Below, piece after piece: positions 1 through 3,484 of a stretch of 5,275 nucleotides of DNA; the stretch's first letter is position 1, and the number at the start of each line of letters is the position of its first letter. The stretch spans positions 1 through 5,275 of the forward strand of contig USPP01000146.1 of assembly GCA_900556615.1 (NCBI GenBank). Direction: 5' to 3'. The stretch comes from an uncultured Eubacteriales bacterium (GTDB lineage Bacteria > Bacillota > Clostridia > Oscillospirales > CAG-272). The notes under the pieces are model-generated. The model had not been told where the DNA came from. It was given only the letters and a program-made list of their open reading frames with translations, and did no database searches. The translations under genes were made by a program, and so were the position numbers.

Positions 1-32
1 GGGAGAATATGAGATTTTCCGGAAATACATTT

Positions 33-83
33 CCGCTTGGCAAGGAAAATAAGAGTTTTTGCGGAAGCGCGCCGCTTGGCAAG
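33..83. repeat. 12-bp direct repeat, two copies
   Basis: CCGCTTGGCAAG occurs perfectly at 33-44 and again at 72-83, a period of 39 nt. Each copy is followed by a purine/A-rich stretch. An open frame runs through both copies (9-209) and would read PLGK twice. That frame has only a poorly spaced GGAG before its ATG, and it continues into two hairpins, so I treat the stretch as non-coding repeat DNA. The function is unknown. Confidence 0.55.
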
Positions 84-154
84 AAATCAGGCTTTAAGAT
101 AAAACTCCACTTATCCAAAACCTTACTTATCCCTCATCAAAAGTTTTTGGGATT

Positions 155-208
155 TTTAAGCCCTTTTTTCAAAAAGGGCTTAAATGGGGTATGGGGCAAC
201 GCCCCATA
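155..208. repeat. Twin inverted repeats in a dispersed-repeat-like intergenic block
   Basis: Two strong palindromes lie back to back. The first has a TTTAAGCCC arm starting at 155 and a GGGCTTAAA arm ending at 184, joined through a T-run/A-run. The second pairs TATGGGGC (190-197) with GCCCCATA (201-208) across a 3-nt loop. Neither hairpin is followed by a clear T-tract on either strand, so a plain terminator is not the best reading. The form resembles dispersed intergenic repeats that I recall from clostridial genomes, but membership of a family is inference. The 10-mer GCCCCATAGA at 201-210 recurs at 5263-5272 at the other end of the window. Confidence 0.5.
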
Positions 209-227
209 GAAAAGAAAGAGGAAAGAA

Positions 228-255
228 GAAAAAGCCGAAAACAATGTTTTCGGCT
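228..255 (-). terminator. Intrinsic terminator of the transglycosylase transcript
   Basis: A perfect 10-bp stem (AGCCGAAAAC at 233-242 with GTTTTCGGCT at 246-255) closes a 3-nt loop. Read on the minus strand it is followed by TTTTCTTCTTTCC, a U-rich tail. The plus strand lacks such a tail. It lies about 75 nt past the stop codon of the minus-strand lipoprotein gene. Confidence 0.8.
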
Positions 256-273
256 GGTAGATATTTTTGAAAA

Positions 274-305
274 TTTCAGGGCTTTTTCGAAAAAAGCGCC
301 TGAAA
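274..305 (-). terminator. Additional hairpin upstream of the terminator
   Basis: A long imperfect palindrome pairs TTTCAGG (274-280) with CCTGAAA (299-305). The inner arms are GC, a T-run, an A-run and GC, and there are small bulges at 295 and 298. On the minus strand it is followed by only a short run (TTTT, then CAAAAATAT). It may be a weak first terminator or an RNA 3'-end stabiliser ahead of the stronger hairpin at 233-255. Confidence 0.45.
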
Positions 306-331
306 GGATACGGTGCAATCTAAAAATGTAT

Positions 332-1234
332 TTATTCCGCAGAAAGAATACGGTTCATCTCTTTTATGACTTTTCTGCAATAGGAGTCCTGTGTAATACC
401 GTTTCGCCAGCGTGTATTGGCTCCGCCTTCTCCGCAATGATAGCACATAAGTACTTTATTAATATCTCCGTCGTATTTCTTATAGAAGTAGGAGAGAAAA
501 TAGGCTCCGGATTTTACATTTTGAAGATAGTCGGTCAGATCGGTTATTCCGAATTTTTTATTCAGTGTATTGAGGTTTGATTTTGCTATCTGCATGATTC
601 CTATATATTTTCCGTTTGAGGAGATTACGGTTTCGTCGTATCGTGATTCAACATACATCACGCCGAAGATCAATTCGGGAGGTATGTTAAAATATTCAGC
701 CATTTCCATAACGTAGCTTTGTTTTTCGGCGGAGAGAGGAACATCGTACAAATCTATCTTATCGGCATTTTCTCCCATTTCAACATCATTAGGATCGAAT
801 ACAGGATAATCGACGGAATCGGTTTCTTCGGTTTCTTCCGTTTCTTCATCCTCATCATCAATCTCGGTGTTTGATCCCTCATATCCTCCCATAAGCTCGG
901 TGTCATCGTCTGCGAGCTCTTCGGATATTGAATTATTGTTACGGTCAAAACCTGAACTCTCACTGTCGGAATCGACATCATCGGTTACGTCGTCTGAGGT
1001 AGCGTCATGACCGTCCCCTTTAATATTGGGGCGTTCAATTTCAATTATGAAATCATCACTGTATTCATTATCTTCGATTGGGGTATCCACTGTAGAACCT
1101 GCGTCAGGAACAATGGGTTGAAGAACATCCTCCTTATTCTCCGCCTTCTGTATTGCGCATGATGAAAAAATCAATGCGCTCAGCATCATGGTCAGTAAAA
1201 TGATTGTTTTTCGGCTTTGTGAAAAAATTTGCAT
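332..1234 (-). CDS. Lipoprotein with a C-terminal lytic transglycosylase (SLT) domain
   Basis: This is probably a membrane-anchored muramidase-like enzyme that cleaves peptidoglycan glycan strands. From the ATG at 1234 the protein has 300 residues. The N-terminus has basic residues (SQSRK), a hydrophobic run and a lipobox-like FSSC, giving a lipidated Cys at residue 26. Residues 30-165 are a very acidic, low-complexity linker. The C-terminal domain of about 125 residues has the family signatures: IPPELIFGVMYVES with the likely catalytic Glu at 196, then GIMQI, then YHCGEGGAN. Three cysteines sit in this domain (264, 267, 286). The frame is open to a TTG at 1267, but that codon lacks a ribosome binding site and would lie only about 8 nt past the predicted transcription start. 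The ATG gives a normal signal peptide but has AAGGA 24 nt upstream rather than at ideal distance, so the start is not certain. The SLT family is clear; the exact subfamily and cleavage specificity are not. Confidence 0.85.
   Translation of the reverse strand: MQIFSQSRKTIILLTMMLSALIFSSCAIQKAENKEDVLQPIVPDAGSTVDTPIEDNEYSDDFIIEIERPNIKGDGHDATSDDVTDDVDSDSESSGFDRNNNSISEELADDDTELMGGYEGSNTEIDDEDEETEETEETDSVDYPVFDPNDVEMGENADKIDLYDVPLSAEKQSYVMEMAEYFNIPPELIFGVMYVESRYDETVISSNGKYIGIMQIAKSNLNTLNKKFGITDLTDYLQNVKSGAYFLSYFYKKYDGDINKVLMCYHCGEGGANTRWRNGITQDSYCRKVIKEMNRILSAE
821..847 (-). repeat. 9-bp tandem repeat, three copies, inside the lipoprotein linker
   Basis: On the plus strand GGTTTCTTC occurs at 821-829 and 830-838, followed by the variant CGTTTCTTC at 839-847. 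In the minus-strand gene it encodes three Glu-Glu-Thr units of the acidic linker. The unit is a multiple of three, so copy-number change would lengthen or shorten the linker without breaking the frame. Confidence 0.7.
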
Positions 1235-1281
1235 TATTAAGTATCGGAATTTAACCGTTCCTTTCAAAGCATTTTATTAAT

Positions 1282-1310
1282 ATAATATGTCCAATTCGTT
1301 TATGCGACAA
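1282..1310 (-). promoter_or_regulatory. SigA-like promoter of the lytic transglycosylase gene
   Basis: Reading the minus strand, TTGTCG (1310-1305) and TATTAT (1287-1282) are separated by exactly 17 nt. This predicts a start of transcription near 1275. The element lies between the rpsR terminator and the lipoprotein gene, so the latter is probably its own transcription unit. The predicted start favours translation from the ATG at 1234, giving a leader of about 40 nt. Confidence 0.6.
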
Positions 1311-1362
1311 CTGATAATGCAATAAAATGTTGCAAAATTAACAATAAATTCATGATTTAACA

Positions 1363-1393
1363 AAAATGCCCCGTCTTTTGGACGGAGCATTTT
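1363..1393 (-). terminator. Intrinsic terminator of the rpsF-ssb-rpsR operon
   Basis: A 13-position stem (1363-1375 with 1381-1393, one mismatch at 1370/1386) closes a 5-nt loop. On the minus strand the 3' arm runs into TTTTTG. It begins 8 nt past the rpsR stop codon. The plus strand also shows a T-rich tail, so it could work in both directions, but no plus-strand gene precedes it. Confidence 0.88.
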
Positions 1394-1400
1394 ATTTTCA

Positions 1401-1655
1401 TTAATCGCTGATATAGGGAAGAAGCGCCATATGACGTGCTTTTTTTACAGCGACAGTAAGCTGGCGCTGATGAAGTGCACAGGTACCGTTGATTCTTCTG
1501 GGAAGAATCTTCGCGCGTTCACTGATGCATTTGCTGAGTCTTGCGATATCTTTATAATCGACATGCTCGATTTTAGCAGCGCAGAATACGCAAACCTTTT
1601 TGCGTCTTCTGTTTCCCTGACGAAAGGGCTTCTGCTGAGAATTGTCCTTATCCAT
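1401..1655 (-). CDS. rpsR: 30S ribosomal protein S18, zinc-binding type
   Basis: This is the small ribosomal subunit protein that forms a pair with S6 on the platform of the 16S rRNA. Its 84 residues are normal for the family. A basic N-terminus (GNRRRKK) is followed by the core signatures [28 protein letters not shown] and [11 protein letters not shown]. Cysteines 22 and 25 (CVFC), Cys59 and His62 (GTCALH) match the putative zinc ligands of the so-called C+ form of S18; Bacillus-type C- forms lack most of them. Cys43 is an extra cysteine. The ATG start has AGGAGGT at 1671-1665, 9 nt upstream. It is the last gene of the operon, 77 nt after ssb, and an intrinsic terminator follows at once. The identification is secure. 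Confidence 0.98.
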   Translation of the reverse strand: MDKDNSQQKPFRQGNRRRKKVCVFCAAKIEHVDYKDIARLSKCISERAKILPRRINGTCALHQRQLTVAVKKARHMALLPYISD

Positions 1656-1715
1656 CTCTTATAAACCTCCTGTAAAAAATGTTTTAGGCATAATTCCGTC
1701 CGCTCCGACAGACAG

Positions 1716-1744
1716 ATTATACCCGCTCTGGTTCAGAACGGCAA
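1716..1744 (-). promoter_or_regulatory. Candidate internal promoter for rpsR, overlapping the ssb stop
   Basis: On the minus strand, TTGCCG (1744-1739) lies inside the last codons of ssb, exactly 17 nt before a perfect TATAAT (1721-1716) in the ssb-rpsR gap. It would start transcription about 50 nt ahead of rpsR. The -35 matches consensus at four of six positions. The gap of 77 nt is longer than the rpsF-ssb gap, which fits a regulatory element, but this rests on motif spacing only. Confidence 0.45.
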
Positions 1745-2218
1745 ATCATCGTCATTTGACATTTCTTCAAATTTCGGTGCTGCCTCCTGCTGTGACGAAA
1801 ATGAGGGCGCGTAATTGTCAGGAGTATAAGCCGAGGCGCCTCCGCCTTGCTGTGAAACAGCAGAGCCTTCGCCTTTCGCATCAACAAACTGAATTTCATC
1901 AGCAACTACTTCTGTTGCATATCGTTTTTGATTCTGATTATCCGTCCAGGATCTTATCTGAATCTGACCGACAATACAGATGGAGCTGCCCTTTCTGAAA
2001 TAACGGGTAACAAATTCCGCCTGCTGACGCCATGCGACTATATTTATAAAATCCGCCTGTGGCTGCGACTGAGATTCGTTATTATTTCTTGACTGATATC
2101 TTCTACTTACGGCAACGGTAAAGGAACAGACCGGGATACCGCTCTGTGTCTGCTTTAGTTCCGGATCGGCAACAAGACGTCCGCCGAGAATTGCTTTGTT
2201 GAAGTTGAAATTTGCCAT
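1733..2218 (-). CDS. ssb: Single-stranded DNA-binding protein
   Basis: SSB coats single-stranded DNA as a tetramer during replication, repair and recombination and recruits partner proteins through its C-terminal tip. The 161-residue protein shows the OB-fold from about residue 3 to 112: NKAILGGRLVADPEL, then PVCSFTVAVSRRY, then the ADFINIVAW segment and GSSICIVGQI. The loop around residues 44-54 is rich in Asn, Gln and Ser and a little longer than usual. Residues 114-150 form a flexible Gly/Ser/Gln/Ala linker. The protein ends in the acidic tip DDDLPF, the conserved protein-interaction peptide, so it is complete. The ATG start has AGGAGG at 2234-2229, overlapping the gap just after the rpsF stop (22 nt between genes), which supports co-transcription and perhaps coupling. 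Confidence 0.98.
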   Translation of the reverse strand: MANFNFNKAILGGRLVADPELKQTQSGIPVCSFTVAVSRRYQSRNNNESQSQPQADFINIVAWRQQAEFVTRYFRKGSSICIVGQIQIRSWTDNQNQKRYATEVVADEIQFVDAKGEGSAVSQQGGGASAYTPDNYAPSFSSQQEAAPKFEEMSNDDDLPF

Positions 2219-2240
2219 AACTTACACACCTCCTTCAAGC

Positions 2241-2537
2241 TTAAGCTTCCTGTGCTACTACGATAAAGCGCATGATTCCGTCGGTAATGCTGAAAACACG
2301 TTCAAGCTCAGCCGGGAAAGCAGTGGGCGCCGTAAATTTTACAAGCACATAGTAACCTTCATTCATGTCGTTGATCGGATAAGCAAGCTTACGCTTGCCC
2401 CACTCGTTTACCTCGGTAATGGCTCCGTTATCCGCAATAAGAGCAGTGAACTTTTCGATAACAGATTTTACGGCTTCATCACCGGGGGTAAGATCAACAA
2501 CAAACAGAGTTTCATAAGATGCGTTGTTCTTTTCCAT
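2241..2537 (-). CDS. rpsF: 30S ribosomal protein S6
   Basis: S6 is a small-subunit platform protein that binds 16S rRNA as a complex with S18, encoded two genes downstream. The 98 residues match the normal family length. Recognisable segments are YETLFVVDLTPGDEAV (first strand and turn), EVNEWGKRKLAYPIND (conserved WGKRKLAYPI signature), EGYYVLVKFTA, and the C-terminal RVFSITDGIMRFIVV. The ATG at 2537 has AGGAGGTG at 2550-2543 with a 7-nt gap from AGGAGG. It is the first gene of the operon, under a consensus promoter at 2642-2614 with a leader of about 70 nt. No long acidic C-terminal tail is present. The identification is secure. Confidence 0.98.
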   Translation of the reverse strand: MEKNNASYETLFVVDLTPGDEAVKSVIEKFTALIADNGAITEVNEWGKRKLAYPINDMNEGYYVLVKFTAPTAFPAELERVFSITDGIMRFIVVAQEA

Positions 2538-2548
2538 TTTTACACCTC

Positions 2549-2586
2549 CTTATGGACATAAGACCGCCGGTAAGAATTCCGGCAGC
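2549..2586 (-). promoter_or_regulatory. Structured rpsF leader, candidate S6:S18 autoregulatory site
   Basis: The predicted leader RNA contains two adjacent hairpins. The first is an 8-bp stem including wobble pairs (2586-2579 with 2570-2563; GCUGCCGG with CCGGCGGU) and an 8-nt loop. The second is CUUAU-GUCC-AUAAG, whose 3' arm touches the AAGGAGG ribosome binding site. In several bacteria the S6:S18 complex is known to bind the rpsF leader and repress translation. Whether this leader carries the exact binding motif cannot be decided by eye, so the regulatory role is inference. Confidence 0.45.
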
Positions 2587-2613
2587 AAGGAGAAAACAAG
2601 TTCTCACCGCACT

Positions 2614-2642
2614 ATTATAACTCACAAATTGATTCTTGTCAA
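2614..2642 (-). promoter_or_regulatory. Consensus SigA promoter of the rpsF operon
   Basis: On the minus strand, TTGACA (2642-2637) and TATAAT (2619-2614) are both perfect and separated by 17 nt. Transcription should start near 2607, leaving a leader of about 70 nt before rpsF. Such a strong promoter suits a ribosomal protein operon. Confidence 0.9.
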
Positions 2643-2649
2643 GCATTAT

Positions 2650-2697
2650 TTTCATAAATCGGTACTATTTGCAGTAATAATTATGTTTTTTATGAAA
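2650..2697. repeat. 9-bp inverted repeat between the divergent genes
   Basis: TTTCATAAA at 2650-2658 and its exact reverse complement TTTATGAAA at 2689-2697 are separated by 30 nt. The pair sits just upstream of the rpsF -35 element and just ahead of the DUF6512 ribosome binding site. It could be an operator or merely AT-rich coincidence. For the plus-strand gene only a weak promoter is visible (TTTGCA at 2668-2673, TATGAA at 2691-2696, 17-nt spacer). Confidence 0.35.
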
Positions 2698-2708
2698 TAG
2701 AATTAAGC

Positions 2709-2716
2709 GAGGTGAT
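2709..2716 (+). promoter_or_regulatory. Ribosome binding site pointing to an ACG start
   Basis: GAGGTGAT is an 8-nt match to the usual anti-Shine-Dalgarno end of 16S rRNA. Its GAGG core is 9 nt before the ACG at 2722, ideal spacing. The only ATG nearby (2715) overlaps the site itself and is in another frame that soon stops. This site therefore places the start of the following gene at 2722 despite the non-standard codon. Confidence 0.7.
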
Positions 2717-2721
2717 GCGAT

Positions 2722-3273
2722 ACGAACACACAAAAAAGGATTCAAAAACTCTCTTTCATCGGATTTGCTTTTACACTGATAGCAGGGGTTCTTTCTCATT
2801 TTGCATTTGAGATATCGGGCGGAAACACCTTTATCGGCGCTTTTGCTCCCGTGAATGAAAGCGTATGGGAGCATCTGAAGCTTTTATTGTTTCCTACTCT
2901 GATCTTTTCGGTGGTAGAATACTTTGTTTACGGGAGAGAAGTCGAAAATTTTTTCGCGGCAAGAATTTATGCGGTTCTCATCGGAATGGCAGCGATTGTA
3001 TTTCTTTATTACACCTACTCCGGAATCATAGGACAGCACTTTCTTGCTGCGGATATTGCAATTTTTGTTATTTCGGCGGCAATAACCTATTCGCTTTCCT
3101 GTAAGCTGATGAAAAGCGGACGTCTGTTTGCGTCGAATAATTCGAGCATTATAGCGATTTGTATCATTGCCGCTGTTATTATTTTTTTCATTTATTTTAC
3201 GTTCAACCCGCCGATGCTGGAGCTTTTCCGCGATCCGATATCTGAAGATTTCGGAATCATTATGAATATTTGA
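2722..3273 (+). CDS. DUF6512-family membrane protein with apparent ACG start
   Basis: This is a small polytopic membrane protein of unknown function. I recognise the DUF6512 pattern: a first membrane segment ending in LSHFAFEISG, the signature AFAPVNESVWEHLKLLLFPTL, several more hydrophobic segments, and a C-terminal FNPPMLELFRDP. From 2722 it has 183 residues, about the family length, with perhaps five or six membrane spans. The first usable GTG (2851) would remove the first span and cut into the VNES signature, so the real start must be upstream. The frame opens after a stop at 2713, and no ATG, GTG or TTG lies between. ACG at 2722 gives the natural N-terminus (M)NTQKRIQKLSFIGF at ideal distance from GAGGTGAT. 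It may be a genuine rare start, a mutated ATG, or a sequence error. A frameshift in the A-run at 2732-2737 joining the ATG at 2715 is the weaker alternative. The gene is divergent from rpsF. Confidence 0.78.
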   Translation, partial: TNTQKRIQKLSFIGFAFTLIAGVLSHFAFEISGGNTFIGAFAPVNESVWEHLKLLLFPTLIFSVVEYFVYGREVENFFAARIYAVLIGMAAIVFLYYTYSGIIGQHFLAADIAIFVISAAITYSLSCKLMKSGRLFASNNSSIIAICIIAAVIIFFIYFTFNPPMLELFRDPISEDFGIIMNI

Positions 3274-3308
3274 TATTTTCCTATATATTAATAACGGATA
3301 AAATATCA
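3271..3308 (+). terminator. AT-rich hairpin at the end of the DUF6512 gene
   Basis: TGATATTTT (3271-3279, containing the stop codon) pairs perfectly with AAAATATCA (3300-3308), and CC (3280-3281) can extend onto GG (3296-3297) across a small bulge. No T-tract follows directly. It may act with the next hairpin as a weak terminator or protect the 3' end of the mRNA. Confidence 0.4.
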
Positions 3309-3313
3309 GGGGC

Positions 3314-3338
3314 AATTCATCTTTTATTGATGAGTTTT
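3314..3338 (+). terminator. Second hairpin with short T-run after the DUF6512 gene
   Basis: AATTCATC (3314-3321) pairs with GATGAGTT (3329-3336), including one T-G wobble, around a 7-nt loop. The 3' arm runs into TTTT (3335-3338). The stem is weak but well placed, about 40 nt past the stop codon, to end the DUF6512 transcript before the phosphate transporter gene. Confidence 0.4.
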
Positions 3339-3367
3339 CACAAAATAATCATATTTTTAATTTTTTG

Positions 3368-3406
3368 TTCACTTTTAATTAACAATATAACATTTTTTTC
3401 TTGACA
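3368..3406 (+). promoter_or_regulatory. Candidate PhoP box (Pho-regulon-like direct repeats)
   Basis: TTCACT (3368-3373), TTAACA (3379-3384) and TTGACA (3401-3406) fall in one 11-nt register. The register position at 3390 holds a poor match (ACATTT). Gram-positive PhoP is known to bind TT(A/C/T)ACA-like hexamers repeated with about 5-nt gaps. The place, just before a phosphate transporter gene, makes sense, but the region is AT-rich, the middle unit is missing, and TTGACA may simply be a -35 element. Confidence 0.35.
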
Positions 3407-3428
3407 AAAAAAGCTATAATATTAAACT
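3401..3428 (+). promoter_or_regulatory. Probable promoter of the Na/Pi cotransporter gene
   Basis: A perfect -35 TTGACA (3401-3406) is followed after 16 nt by TAAACT (3423-3428), matching the -10 consensus at four of six positions. A perfect TATAAT also lies at 3415-3420, but it is only 8 nt from TTGACA and has no good -35 of its own. The exact -10 is therefore uncertain, though a promoter in this gap is likely. Confidence 0.55.
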
Positions 3429-3484
3429 GTGGTAGTTTCGAAAAAGAAATGATTATGAAATTAAAAGGATAATAAAAAAGTAAA

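Noticed and set aside
9..209. 66-residue open frame with a repeated PLGK motif
   Set aside because: The ribosome binding site is too close to the ATG, the frame runs through two hairpins and a repeat block, and the protein has no recognisable domain. The repeated residues follow from the DNA direct repeat.
191..580. 129-residue plus-strand frame overlapping the lipoprotein gene
   Set aside because: It starts inside a hairpin, covers two terminator stems and is antisense to the conserved SLT domain, so it is a shadow.
2715..2812. Plus-strand frame from ATG 2715
   Set aside because: The ATG overlaps the ribosome binding site and the frame stops after about 31 codons. It would matter only if a frameshift in the A-run at 2732-2737 were confirmed.
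2665..2874. Minus-strand 69-residue frame in the divergent promoter region
   Set aside because: It overlaps the DUF6512 coding region in antisense, has no recognisable family and no convincing ribosome binding site.
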